From the NCBI RefSeq assembly GCF_031885415.1, contig NZ_CP116871.1, positions 1,736,001 to 1,800,000 on the forward strand: a stretch of DNA of 64,000 bases, read 5' to 3'. A program made the translations under genes and the position numbers. Shown here piece by piece: positions 1 through 8,063 of this stretch; position 1 is the stretch's first letter; each line of letters starts with the position of its first letter. Source of the stretch: Microbacterium forte (GTDB lineage: Bacteria > Actinomycetota > Actinomycetes > Actinomycetales > Microbacteriaceae). Below the pieces are notes generated by a model, which was not told the origin of the DNA, searched no databases, and saw only the letters and a program-made list of their open reading frames with translations.

Positions 1-126
1 CTCCTTGTTCTCTCCGTACCAGTAGTGCACGCCGTCGACCGTGAGGACAGAGCCTCCGTGGGCGTGGATCCGCTCGCCCTTCGTGTCGAGCCACACCTGC
101 CCAGGCCGGATGTGCTGCTGCGTCAT
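1..126 (-). CDS. GH43-like glycoside hydrolase, N-terminal fragment (cut by window edge)
   Basis: Only the first 42 codons are in the window. The ATG at 126-124 overlaps the rhamnosidase stop in an ATGA arrangement, so the two genes are translationally coupled. The visible protein starts MTQQHIRPGQVWLDTKGERI and continues through HAHGGSV to the segment VHYWYGENKE. A start of this form (an HGG segment followed by Y-W-Y-G-E) is typical of beta-propeller glycosidases of the GH43 type acting on plant side-chain sugars. No signal peptide is apparent, so a cytoplasmic enzyme trimming imported oligosaccharides fits the neighbouring transporter. The substrate cannot be told from this fragment. A related propeller family remains possible. 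Confidence 0.6.
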   Translation of the reverse strand, partial: MTQQHIRPGQVWLDTKGERIHAHGGSVLTVDGVHYWYGENKE

Positions 127-2747
127 GATGCTCCCTCGGTCTCGAGAACGGGCTCCGGCCTGCGCCACCCGAAGAACGGACGCTCGGGGTCGTCGGCCAC
201 CGCTCGGAAGGTCGTGGTGAACGAATGACGACCCGGTCCGACGGGGATCTCCTCCGCGGATCCGGGCAGCACCAGAACGCCCGTGGATGCCGCGGGCACC
301 TCGACCTCGATCGACAGACTCTCGCCGTCTCGTCGCCAGGAGATCGCCGCTGTGCCCCGCACACTGTCGTACCGCGCACCCGCATGCTCGAGCCCACCGC
401 CCGGCCGCGGCTCGAAGCGGATGCGCTCCCACCCGGGTGCGTCAGCGGCGAGCCCGGCGACCGCGCGATGCAGGAAGTCTGCGACGGCTCCCAGCGCGTA
501 GTGATTGAACGATGTCATGTCGCCGGGGTTGATCGATCCGTCGGGCAGCATGCTGTCCCACCGCTCCCAGATCGTCGTCGCACCCATGCTGACCGGATAC
601 AGCCACGACGGAAGCTCGTCCTGCAGCAGCAGGTGGTACGCGTAGTCCATGCTGCCGGCGCGCACCAGTGCATCGCAGATGATCGGGGTCCCGACGAAAC
701 CCGTCGAGATGTGGAACCCGCCGGCTCCCACCAGCTCCTGCAGTCGAGCGCCGGCTCGCCGCACCTGTTCCTCGTTCTCGAAGAGCTCGAACACGAGCGC
801 GACGGCGATCGAGGTCGGGGTGTCACTGACCACTCGACCGGTGTCGCTGAGGAACTCGTTCTGAAAGGCGCGCGCGGCACGCTCGGCGACTGTGCGGTAG
901 TGCGCGGCATCCGATTCCTCGCCGAGCAGCGTCGCCGTATCGGCCAGGATCCGAGCCGTGCGCACGTGATAGGCCGTCGCCACCAGGTACTTGTCGGTGT
1001 GCGACTTGCCGGGGTCCTCGGGCGGCGCCGTCGGGTCGAGCCAGTCGCCCAGCTGGAAGCCGGTGTTCCACAGCCCCGAGTGCCCGGTGAGGTCGTCGAC
1101 GAGGTCGACCCAGGCGCGCATGCTCGCATACTGGTCGGCGAGGATGCGCAGGTCGCCGTCGTTGCGGTACAACTCCCATGGGACGATCACGGCCGCGTCA
1201 CCCCAGGCAGCCGTGGGGAAGTTCGGGAAGCCGCACTCGACCCACGGAACGAAGTTGGGCACGTGTCCCTGATGGTGCTGTTCGAACGCGAGGTCGCGCA
1301 GCCAGCCGGTGAGGGTGCCGTGGGCCGCGAACAGCCGCAGCGCGGTCGGGGCGAAGACCTGGATGTCACCGGTCCACCCCACCCGCTCGTCACGTTGCGG
1401 GCAGTCGGTCGGCAGGTCGACGAAGTTGTCGCGCATGCTCCACACGACGTTCGAGTGCAGCTTGTCGAGTCCGTCGTTCGAGGACTCGAACCAGCCGGTG
1501 CGACGCATGCCGGTGTGGATCACGACGGCCTCGACGTCGCCCTCATGGAACTCGCCGGGCCAGTTCTCGAGCTCGGCGTACTGGAAGCCGTGGATCGTGA
1601 ACCTCGGCGTGTAGGTCTCCTCACCGCGCCCCGAGGTGATGTAGGTGTCGACCGACGTCGCTGCGCGCAGCGGACGGGTGCCGAGCTCACCGTTCTCGAT
1701 GACCTCTGCGTGGTGCAGCCGCACGGTGTGACCCGCCTCCGCCCGCACCTTGATGCACAGCACACCCGAGATGTTCTGTCCGAAGTCGAGTCGGATGCGT
1801 CCGCTCGGCTGGCGCGTGATCGAGACGGGTCGCAGCGTCTCAGTCTCCTGCACCGGCAGGGCCGTCGGCGGCTCTATCGCCGCGGGGAAGTCGGACCGGG
1901 CGAGCACGGCCGCCGGAGACCAGCCGGAGGCGTCGTGACCGGGGGTCGACCATCCGTCGTCCGTGAGCCGCGCATCGAAGGTCTCGCCCTCATAGAGACC
2001 GACCGAGGTGATCGGCGACACAGACGTGCTCCACTCGAGGGGCACCCGGTGGTGGGAGCCGTCAGCCGTGGTGACCTCGAGCTGCGCGAGCAGCGCGACG
2101 TCCGATCCGTAGATGTCCCACACCCCGCCGTCGAATCCGATGTGACCGCGGTACCAGCCGTCGGCCAGCCAGGCGCCGATCACGTTCTCGCCGCTGCGCA
2201 GCGCCGCCGTCACATCGTGCGTCTGATAGCGGAGGCGGTGGCTGTAGCTCGTCCACCCGGGGGCGAGCACGTCGTCACCGACGCGTTCGCCGTTGACCTC
2301 GAGCTCGTAGACGCCGTGGGCGGTCGAGTAGACCCGCGCTCTGACGATGCCATCGGGCAGGGCGCCTTCTGCGATCACCGCACGCATCAGGTAGGCCGGG
2401 CGGGGCGCATCGCGGGCGGCTTCAACGGAGGGCGACACGAAGTCGACCGCCCAGTCATCGCCGAGTCCCGCCTCGATCCTGACGGGCTCACTCCACACCT
2501 CCGAATCGACGGCGCGGATACGGAGCTCGCCTCCGTCGCGCGGAGCGAGCGGCGCGAACGGCCACGCCACGCGCTGCGTCGTGGTCGCCTGCACGACGCG
2601 GGGGGCGCCGGCGTCGGGGGTGAACTCCAGCTCGAACGCCGGGGCCGCGGCATCCGCCAAGAAGGAGATCCGCGGCTCGACCTCTCCGATCCCGACGGTC
2701 TTGCCGCCGCGTCGGTTCTCCAACCAGATCTCGATGATGTTCGTCAT
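123..2747 (-). CDS. alpha-L-rhamnosidase, GH78 (874 aa)
   Basis: Hydrolyses terminal alpha-L-rhamnose from oligosaccharides or glycosides. The protein has the GH78 order: N-terminal beta-sandwich domains, a catalytic (alpha/alpha)6 barrel and a C-terminal beta domain. The family motif DCPQRDERVGWTGD is at residues 448-461, placing the conserved acidic residues at D448, E454 and D461. The second catalytic glutamate is E728 in WERWD. The length is normal and no signal peptide is seen, so the enzyme is probably cytoplasmic and acts after import by the adjacent ABC system. It lies one base downstream of a permease gene and overlaps the next glycosidase by four bases, indicating one operon. AAGGG precedes the ATG at suitable spacing. 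Liberated rhamnose would be used by the rha genes at 54983-60896. Confidence 0.95.
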   Translation of the reverse strand: MTNIIEIWLENRRGGKTVGIGEVEPRISFLADAAAPAFELEFTPDAGAPRVVQATTTQRVAWPFAPLAPRDGGELRIRAVDSEVWSEPVRIEAGLGDDWAVDFVSPSVEAARDAPRPAYLMRAVIAEGALPDGIVRARVYSTAHGVYELEVNGERVGDDVLAPGWTSYSHRLRYQTHDVTAALRSGENVIGAWLADGWYRGHIGFDGGVWDIYGSDVALLAQLEVTTADGSHHRVPLEWSTSVSPITSVGLYEGETFDARLTDDGWSTPGHDASGWSPAAVLARSDFPAAIEPPTALPVQETETLRPVSITRQPSGRIRLDFGQNISGVLCIKVRAEAGHTVRLHHAEVIENGELGTRPLRAATSVDTYITSGRGEETYTPRFTIHGFQYAELENWPGEFHEGDVEAVVIHTGMRRTGWFESSNDGLDKLHSNVVWSMRDNFVDLPTDCPQRDERVGWTGDIQVFAPTALRLFAAHGTLTGWLRDLAFEQHHQGHVPNFVPWVECGFPNFPTAAWGDAAVIVPWELYRNDGDLRILADQYASMRAWVDLVDDLTGHSGLWNTGFQLGDWLDPTAPPEDPGKSHTDKYLVATAYHVRTARILADTATLLGEESDAAHYRTVAERAARAFQNEFLSDTGRVVSDTPTSIAVALVFELFENEEQVRRAGARLQELVGAGGFHISTGFVGTPIICDALVRAGSMDYAYHLLLQDELPSWLYPVSMGATTIWERWDSMLPDGSINPGDMTSFNHYALGAVADFLHRAVAGLAADAPGWERIRFEPRPGGGLEHAGARYDSVRGTAAISWRRDGESLSIEVEVPAASTGVLVLPGSAEEIPVGPGRHSFTTTFRAVADDPERPFFGWRRPEPVLETEGAS

Positions 2748-2748
2748 G

Positions 2749-3654
2749 TCAGCCCTTCACCGATCCTGCGGTCAGGCCCTTCATGACCTGCTGGTTGAGG
2801 AACACGTAGATCAGCAGTGTTCCGAGCACGTTGACCGAGATCGCGGCGAAGGTCGGTCCGTACTGCACCGCTCCGTACTCTCCGGTGAAGTTGAGCAGCC
2901 CGACCTGGATCGTGCGCAGGTCGCTGCTGTTGGTGAACGTCAGGGCGATCAGCAGGTCGTTCCAGAGGAAGAAGAACTGCACCAGACCGATCGTGAAGAG
3001 GGCGTTCTTGACCAGCGGGAGCCCGATGGAGAAGAAGGAGCGGAAGATCGAGGCTCCGTCGAGGGTCGACGCCTCGAAGATCTCCCGCGGCACCGAACGG
3101 AAGAACGTCGCCATCATGAACACCGTCAACGGCATCCCCAACGCCACATACGTGATGATGAGCGGCCAGAGCGTGCCGGTCATGTTCGTGCGGAAGTAGA
3201 TGGTGAACAGCGGCAGGAGGATCATCTGCGCGGGCACCATGATGCCCGCGAGGAACAGCAGCAGGACGGTGCCGCGGCCCTTCCACACCATCACCTCGAG
3301 CGCGAAGCCGGCGGCCGTGCCGAAGACGAGGATGATCGCCAGCGACGGGAACACCGCGATCACGCTGTTGACGATGTACTTGCCGAACTCACCCGTGGTG
3401 AACACCTCGATGTAGTTCACGATGTCCCACGACTGCGGCAGGGCCCAGAACGGCTCGTTGAGGAACTCGTTCTGCGTCTTGAACGACCCGAGGATCATCC
3501 ACAGGATCGGGTAGATCTCGACGATGAGCAGCACGGCGATGAGCAGCCGGATCGGAAGGCGGCGCAAGAAGTCGCGGGCTCCCCGGCGGTTCGGGTCGAC
3601 GTCGCGGCGGGTGGGCAGCGGCGTGCCCGTGACGATGGCGGTTGTCGCACTCAC
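2749..3654 (-). CDS. carbohydrate ABC transporter permease, MalG-like (301 aa)
   Basis: Inner-membrane subunit of a CUT1 sugar importer. About six hydrophobic spans follow a basic N-terminus. The cytoplasmic EAA loop, which docks the ATPase, is visible around residue 193 (E-I-F-E-A-S-T-L-D-G-A-S). The start is GTG with AAGGA eight bases upstream. The gene lies between the MalF-like permease (4 bases upstream) and the GH78 gene (1 base downstream), which suggests the substrate is a rhamnosylated oligosaccharide. No ATP-binding subunit is encoded in the cluster, as is common for CUT1 systems served by a shared MsmK-type ATPase. Confidence 0.93.
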   Translation of the reverse strand: MSATTAIVTGTPLPTRRDVDPNRRGARDFLRRLPIRLLIAVLLIVEIYPILWMILGSFKTQNEFLNEPFWALPQSWDIVNYIEVFTTGEFGKYIVNSVIAVFPSLAIILVFGTAAGFALEVMVWKGRGTVLLLFLAGIMVPAQMILLPLFTIYFRTNMTGTLWPLIITYVALGMPLTVFMMATFFRSVPREIFEASTLDGASIFRSFFSIGLPLVKNALFTIGLVQFFFLWNDLLIALTFTNSSDLRTIQVGLLNFTGEYGAVQYGPTFAAISVNVLGTLLIYVFLNQQVMKGLTAGSVKG

Positions 3655-3658
3655 TGGT

Positions 3659-4543
3659 TCAGTCCTTCGTCAGATCGCGGCGGGTGGAGCGGAAGATGAA
3701 GACCGTGAACAGCAGGCACAGGATCGTCAGCATGAGGGCGATGGTGCTGCCGTACCCGTAGTCGCCGTAGGCGAACGAGGTGCGGAACATGTACAGGGTC
3801 AGCGGTGTGGTCGCGTTGCCCGGCCCGCCGTTGGTCAAGGCGACGACGGTGTCGAACACCTTGAGCGTGCCGTTGATGCTGAAGATGATCGACGACAGCA
3901 GCACGGGCAGCGACAGCGGAAGGATGATCGTGCGGATGAGCTTCCATCCGGATGCGCCGTCGATGCGCGCCGATTCGATGAGCTCATCGGGGATGTCGAC
4001 GAGGCCGGCGTAGAGAAGCACGGCATAGAAGCCCATGGACCTCCAGAGGTCCATCGCGATGATGACCCAGAACGATGCGTCGGGGGTGCCGAACCAGTCG
4101 AGGTTCTGCACGCCGAGGATGCCGAGGAACGAGTTCACCGGACCGACGGTCGGCGCCGCCTCGAACAGGCGCTGGAACAGCAGTGCGACCGCCACCGTGG
4201 GCAGCACCACGGGGAAGAACACGATCGTGCGGATGATGCCCGACCCCTTGCGGAGCCAGAACACGTACATCAGGGAGAGCAGGTACCCCACGATCACCTG
4301 CAGCGCCGTGAGGATGAGGGCGTACTTCAGCGTGAAGAAGATCGCGTCCCAGGCGGCCGGGTCCTGGAAGAACTTCGTGAAGTTGGCGAACCCGTTGAAG
4401 GTGAAGCCGGTGATGGGGTTGCCGTCCTGCACCGTGTAGAACAGCGACCACACGATCGGGACGAGCATGACGAGCGAGTAGACGAGCAGCGCGGGTCCGA
4501 GAAGGACGAAGATGGCGCGCTTGTCACCGAGGACTTTGTGCAT
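3659..4543 (-). CDS. carbohydrate ABC transporter permease, MalF-like (294 aa)
   Basis: Partner permease of the same CUT1 importer. The reading frame is open further upstream, but the start at 4543 is chosen because AGGAGAT lies just before this ATG and the protein then begins MHKVLGDKRAIF followed directly by the first membrane span, as in other MalF-type proteins. The EAA loop is near residue 186 (E-L-I-E-S-A-R-I-D-G-A-S). Six hydrophobic segments are visible. It sits 62 bases after the binding-protein gene and 4 bases before the second permease, in one operon. Confidence 0.92.
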   Translation of the reverse strand: MHKVLGDKRAIFVLLGPALLVYSLVMLVPIVWSLFYTVQDGNPITGFTFNGFANFTKFFQDPAAWDAIFFTLKYALILTALQVIVGYLLSLMYVFWLRKGSGIIRTIVFFPVVLPTVAVALLFQRLFEAAPTVGPVNSFLGILGVQNLDWFGTPDASFWVIIAMDLWRSMGFYAVLLYAGLVDIPDELIESARIDGASGWKLIRTIILPLSLPVLLSSIIFSINGTLKVFDTVVALTNGGPGNATTPLTLYMFRTSFAYGDYGYGSTIALMLTILCLLFTVFIFRSTRRDLTKD

Positions 4544-4605
4544 GGTGGATCTCCTGATGCGACGACGACGGTCCCGGGGCGAGCGGCGCCCGCCCCGGGA
4601 GTGGG

Positions 4606-5931
4606 TCAGCCTTCGTCGTTGGCTGCCTGGACGAGCTTCATGAACTCTTCGCCGGAGAGGCTGCCGTTGGCGAGGCCTGCACCGTTGTTCTGGCTGATGC
4701 CGGTGGCCTTGGGCGTGAAGAGCGCCTCGAACCAGAGCACGCTGGACGGAGCGTTCGCGATCTCCTCCTGCACCATCTGGGTCGTCGGGGGCAGGTCGGA
4801 CGGCGGGTTGTCGACCACGAAGCCCGAGACCACTCCGCTGTCGTTGAGCGCGGTGTCGCCGTAGCCCTCGGCGATGCACTTCAGCCAGGCGGCCGACTCG
4901 TCGTCATAGTTCTTCTCGGCGAGCATCACCGGGATGCCGACATTGGCCGGGATCTGGTCGATGCTGCCTGCGCCGCCCTCGACCTCGGGGAACCGCGCGA
5001 AGCCGATGTTGTCGGCGCCGATCTGGTTCTGCGCCTCATCGTTGAAGTTCGCGAGGACCCAGCTGCCCATGTAGTAGAACGCGGCCTTGCCCGACAGGAA
5101 CAGGTTCATTGAGGCGTTGTAGTCGATCGAGCCGACCGCGTCGCCGAAGTACCCGGCCTTGCCGAGCTCGGCGACCGCGTCGGCCGCTTCGACGTACTCG
5201 GGATCGGTCAGCTTGGCGTCGCCGTCGGCGACCTTCTGCAGGGCATCGGGGCCGAGCGTGCGGAAGATGTAGTCGCCGACCAGTCGGGTGACCGGCCAGC
5301 CGTCCTTGCCGGCGGTGGCGAACGGCTGCACGCCCGCGTCGCTGAGCGTGGACGCAGCCTCGACGAGGTCGTCCCAGGTCTCGGGCACCTCGACGTCATT
5401 CGCTTCGAGGAGCTCCTTGTTGTACCAGAAGCCCTCGATGTTGAACTCCGTCGGCAGCGCATAGAGCGCACCATCGCCGTAGAGCGCCTTGACGGTCGAC
5501 TCGGCCGCGGGAACCAGACGATCCGAGACGCCAAGATCGTCGAGAGCCTTCGAGAGGTCGAGCACCTTGCCGCCGTCGATGAACTCCGACATGAGCGCAG
5601 GAGTTCCCGCGGCCATCTGCATGTCGGACAGACCATCCTGGCTGGCGAGCAGCTGGAGCTGCTGGTCCCACTGGGTGCCCGAGATGTCGTCGGACTTCAG
5701 CGGAGCGGCGTCGGCGGCGGCCTTGCACTGGTCGCCCGCGAGGGTCTCCAGCGTGGTGATGATCGTGGTGTTCTCGGTCTGGCCGAGGTAGGTGAACTCT
5801 CCGTCTCCGGCGCGGGATTCCGATCCGGATCCTCCGGAGCTGCCCGAGCAGGCCGAGAGCGCGAGTGCACCGACACCGATGAGCGCGATTGCGGGGGCAA
5901 GGCGACGGGCGCGCCTCGTTGCTGTGGTCAC
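4606..5931 (-). CDS. sugar-binding lipoprotein of CUT1 ABC transporter (441 aa)
   Basis: Extracellular solute receptor for the importer encoded downstream. The signal peptide ends in a lipobox, L-S-A-C, with the lipidated cysteine at residue 28, followed by a Ser/Gly-rich linker. The mature part has the features of a cluster-B (SBP_bac_1) binding protein. I chose the GTG at 5931 because AGGAGG lies four bases upstream. A longer in-frame reading from 5973 would begin inside the operator palindrome and adds 14 unlikely residues. It is the first gene of the operon and is divergent from a LacI repressor, with operators between them. The ligand is inferred, from the linked GH78 and GH43-like genes, to be a rhamnose-containing oligosaccharide. 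Confidence 0.92.
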   Translation of the reverse strand: MTTATRRARRLAPAIALIGVGALALSACSGSSGGSGSESRAGDGEFTYLGQTENTTIITTLETLAGDQCKAAADAAPLKSDDISGTQWDQQLQLLASQDGLSDMQMAAGTPALMSEFIDGGKVLDLSKALDDLGVSDRLVPAAESTVKALYGDGALYALPTEFNIEGFWYNKELLEANDVEVPETWDDLVEAASTLSDAGVQPFATAGKDGWPVTRLVGDYIFRTLGPDALQKVADGDAKLTDPEYVEAADAVAELGKAGYFGDAVGSIDYNASMNLFLSGKAAFYYMGSWVLANFNDEAQNQIGADNIGFARFPEVEGGAGSIDQIPANVGIPVMLAEKNYDDESAAWLKCIAEGYGDTALNDSGVVSGFVVDNPPSDLPPTTQMVQEEIANAPSSVLWFEALFTPKATGISQNNGAGLANGSLSGEEFMKLVQAANDEG

Positions 5932-5960
5932 TGTTCCTCCTTGAAGAGCGACGCCTCTTT

Positions 5961-5972
5961 TGAAGCGCTTCA
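5961..5972. promoter_or_regulatory. LacI-family operator O1, TGAAGCGCTTCA
   Basis: A perfect 12-base palindrome with the CG centre typical of LacI-family operators. It lies on the predicted start site of the binding-protein operon, just downstream of its promoter. It is identical to the core of the second copy at 6026-6039. The adjacent LacI gene is the natural candidate regulator. Confidence 0.85.
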
Positions 5973-5977
5973 TTCAC

Positions 5978-6007
5978 ACCATGCCATACAGAAAAAGAGA
6001 CTGTCAA
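5978..6007 (-). promoter_or_regulatory. predicted promoter of the rhamnoside transporter operon
   Basis: On the minus strand a perfect -35 TTGACA (6007-6002) is followed by an 18-base spacer and CATGGT (5983-5978) as a weak -10. The predicted start near 5971 falls inside operator O1, so repressor binding would block initiation. The -10 match is only moderate. Confidence 0.5.
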
Positions 6008-6025
6008 GACCGTTACCGATCAGAA

Positions 6026-6039
6026 ATGAAGCGCTTCAT
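6026..6039. promoter_or_regulatory. LacI-family operator O2, ATGAAGCGCTTCAT
   Basis: A perfect 14-base palindrome sharing its 12-base core with O1, 65 bases away. It lies immediately upstream of a TTGACA (6043-6048) pointing toward the lacI-type gene, so it could mediate autorepression. Two sites at this spacing could also support looping by a tetrameric repressor. I see no convincing -10 for the lacI promoter. Confidence 0.85.
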
Positions 6040-6099
6040 GAATTGACATGCTCTAGAGTTGAAGAGCCAGGTCATGGCGAGGATGCCGAGGAGGAAGAC

Positions 6100-7146
6100 G
6101 TGACCGACACTCCCCCTTCCGGGCGATCGAAGCCCAGCATGGCGGACGTCGCGGCCCACGCCGGTGTCGCGCTCGGCACGGTCTCGAACACCCTCAACAA
6201 CCCCGAGAAGGTGCGCGAAGCCACGCGGCGCAAGGTGCTCTCCTCCATCGCCGAGCTCGGGTTCGTCCGCAACGACGCCGCACGTTCGCTCGCCGCGGGC
6301 AACAGCACGTCGGTCGGCCTGGTGCTCGCCGACCTCGGCAACTCGTTCTTCGTCGACATCGCCCGTGGAGCCGAGCGTGCGCTGCGCCGCCACAAGATGG
6401 ACGTCCTGATCGTCAACTCGGACGTCGACCCCGACCGCGAGGTGCACAACCTCGAGCTCCTCGATCGTTCGCGGGTGGCCGGCATCATCCTCGCCCCTCT
6501 CGACACGGCGCTCGCGAAGTCGCCGCATCCGGAGAACCGCACCACCCCGACCGTCCTGGTCAACTTCGAGTCACCCTCGCTCGCCTACCCCGGAGTCACC
6601 GTGGACGAGCGCCACGGAGGCGCACTGGCCGCGTCGCACCTGATCGCCCTGGGCCGCCGGCGGCTGCTGTTCGTCGGCGGACCGAGGTTCCTGACAGCGG
6701 TCAACCAGCGCTGGGAAGGGGCGGAGCAGGCCACGGCCGCCCACCCCGAGGCGACCATCGAGATCCTCGAGACCCGGGGCGTCAACATCCGACACGGCCG
6801 GGATGCCGGGCGGCAGATCCTCGCACGCGGTGCGGGCACCTATGACGCCATCGTCGCGGCATCCGACCTCGTGGCGATCGGACTGATCCAGATCCTCAAC
6901 GAGGTGCCCGGATTCTCGGTGCCGGGCGACATCGCGATCACGGGCTACGACAACAACCACTTCGCATCCGAGAGCGCGATCCCGATCAGCACCGTGAGCC
7001 AGCCCGGTGAGGAGATGGGTGCCGTCGCCGCCGACCTTCTGCTGGAGCGCATCGCACACCCGGGGGCTCGGGCACGGAGCGTGACCCTGGAACCGCGCCT
7101 TCTCCCCCGCACGTCCACCCTCGGCGAGATGTGGCGTCGGGACTGA
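6100..7146 (+). CDS. LacI-family repressor of the rhamnoside locus (348 aa)
   Basis: DNA-binding repressor with a sugar-binding periplasmic-fold effector domain. The N-terminal helix-turn-helix reads MADVAAHAGVALGTVSNTLN, followed by the hinge helix region and a Peripla_BP_3-type domain to the C-terminus. The GTG at 6100 is chosen because AGGAGG ends five bases upstream; the open frame begins earlier but has no better signal. The gene is divergent from the transporter operon and the two operator copies lie between them, so it almost certainly controls that operon and itself. The inducer is inferred to be a rhamnose-containing sugar. Confidence 0.93.
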   Translation: MTDTPPSGRSKPSMADVAAHAGVALGTVSNTLNNPEKVREATRRKVLSSIAELGFVRNDAARSLAAGNSTSVGLVLADLGNSFFVDIARGAERALRRHKMDVLIVNSDVDPDREVHNLELLDRSRVAGIILAPLDTALAKSPHPENRTTPTVLVNFESPSLAYPGVTVDERHGGALAASHLIALGRRRLLFVGGPRFLTAVNQRWEGAEQATAAHPEATIEILETRGVNIRHGRDAGRQILARGAGTYDAIVAASDLVAIGLIQILNEVPGFSVPGDIAITGYDNNHFASESAIPISTVSQPGEEMGAVAADLLLERIAHPGARARSVTLEPRLLPRTSTLGEMWRRD

Positions 7147-7176
7147 CCCGAGCGCTCTCGCCCGGCACGCAACGCA

Positions 7177-7206
7177 AAACCCCCGCCGCTTTCGCGACGG
7201 GGGTTT
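7177..7206. terminator. bidirectional hairpin terminator
   Basis: A nine-base-pair perfect stem, AAACCCCCG (7177-7185) with CGGGGGTTT (7198-7206), around a short loop. It stands between the end of the LacI gene and the oppositely oriented tRNA-Arg, and its A/T flanks can give a short U run in either direction. Confidence 0.8.
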
Positions 7207-7214
7207 CTGTGATG

Positions 7215-7287
7215 TGCGCCCGAAGGGACTCGAACCCCTAACCTTCTGATCCGTAGTCAGATGCTCTATCCATTGAGCTACGGGCGC
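7215..7287 (-). tRNA. tRNA-Arg, anticodon ACG
   Basis: A 73-base cloverleaf on the minus strand. The acceptor stem GCGCCCG pairs with CGGGCGC, the D stem is GCTC/GAGC, the anticodon stem is TCTGA/TCAGA around CT-ACG-GA, and the T arm has TTCGAGT. The discriminator is A. CCA is not encoded. ACG would be deaminated to ICG to read CGU, CGC and CGA. Confidence 0.97.
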
Positions 7288-7353
7288 TCCTGGACCGCTC
7301 AGCGGGCCGTAGAACAGCCTACAACAGACGCGACACGAAAGCGAAACGAGGGC

Positions 7354-7935
7354 TCACTCGTCACTGTCGGGCGTGTTCTGCTTCTTCTTGCGCTTGGCCT
7401 TCGCGCGCTGCAGAGACGACAGCGCCTGCAGATCGACGAGGCGCAGCGCCTGCATCCGCGCCTCGCGCATGCGCTCGTAATCGGGATCCTGATCGGGCCG
7501 CATGCCCTCGACGCGCAGTCGACGATCGAGGTTGTGCCGCACATCGGCCCAGGCGCCCTCGCGGGCCTCTTCGACGATGACGCGCAACGCGGCCTCGTCC
7601 TCCATCATGTCGCGCAGCTTGGTCGCGACCCCGTGCGACTGCTTGGCCCGCCGACGCAGGTTGCGCACATCGCGGTCCCGGTAGTCGTGGGTTCCCGAGG
7701 GGTCGGAGTGACGCCCGCGAGCGCGCTTGCGCAACTCGGTCATGTTGCGCTCGACCTCTTCGGACTCCTCAGCCATCGCCCGCAGCGCTTCGCGCGCATC
7801 GGCGATGTACTTGTCCGTGTCGAAGACGCCGTTCTCGGCGATCGTGCCGATGAGGATGTGATTCTTCACGGCGAGGCGCGCCGCAGCGGTCGCGATCGCG
7901 ACGCCTTCTGCGATGGCATCTGCAGTTCGTCCCAC
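7354..7935 (-). CDS. conserved actinobacterial hypothetical protein (193 aa)
   Basis: A charged soluble protein with no membrane span or signal peptide. It begins with a hydrophobic helical part (GRTADAIAEGVAIATAAARL) and then becomes rich in Arg, Glu and Asp, with long predicted helices and a very basic tail (AKAKRKKKQ). I recognise no catalytic motif. The start is GTG at 7935, with AGGAGG five bases upstream; the open frame runs farther upstream without any signal. The charged helical character suggests a protein- or nucleic-acid-associated role, which is only a guess. It is divergent from the SDR gene. Confidence 0.75.
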   Translation of the reverse strand: MGRTADAIAEGVAIATAAARLAVKNHILIGTIAENGVFDTDKYIADAREALRAMAEESEEVERNMTELRKRARGRHSDPSGTHDYRDRDVRNLRRRAKQSHGVATKLRDMMEDEAALRVIVEEAREGAWADVRHNLDRRLRVEGMRPDQDPDYERMREARMQALRLVDLQALSSLQRAKAKRKKKQNTPDSDE

Positions 7936-8063
7936 CGCTACCTCCTTGCTTCGAGCGTACCGGTATCGCTCTCGGTTGCAGTGGGCCAGAATGGATCGGA
8001 ATCGGGTCTCCGCGACCTGCTCCGCGACCGGCTGCTCCTCCGATCGCCGCCAGGAGGGGTGCA

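Noticed and set aside
225-2786. An 853-codon open frame on the plus strand across the rhamnosidase gene
   Set aside because: It is the mirror of a real GH78 gene, a product of strong GC bias. The translation has low-complexity Arg/Gly/Asp composition and no family motif. The same holds for the other long frames opposite real genes (for example 23149-25941 opposite the adhesin, 10911-12800, 14017-16461).
5932-5973. Longer binding-protein start at 5973 (MKRFKRG...)
   Set aside because: Those codons lie within operator O1, there is no Shine-Dalgarno for that ATG, and the GTG at 5931 has AGGAGG and begins directly at a normal signal peptide.
7215-7287. tRNA-Arg as an integration site for a mobile element
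   Set aside because: No duplicated tRNA 3' end, integrase or phage-like gene was seen in the neighbouring sequence. The same is true for tRNA-Ser at 44611-44699.
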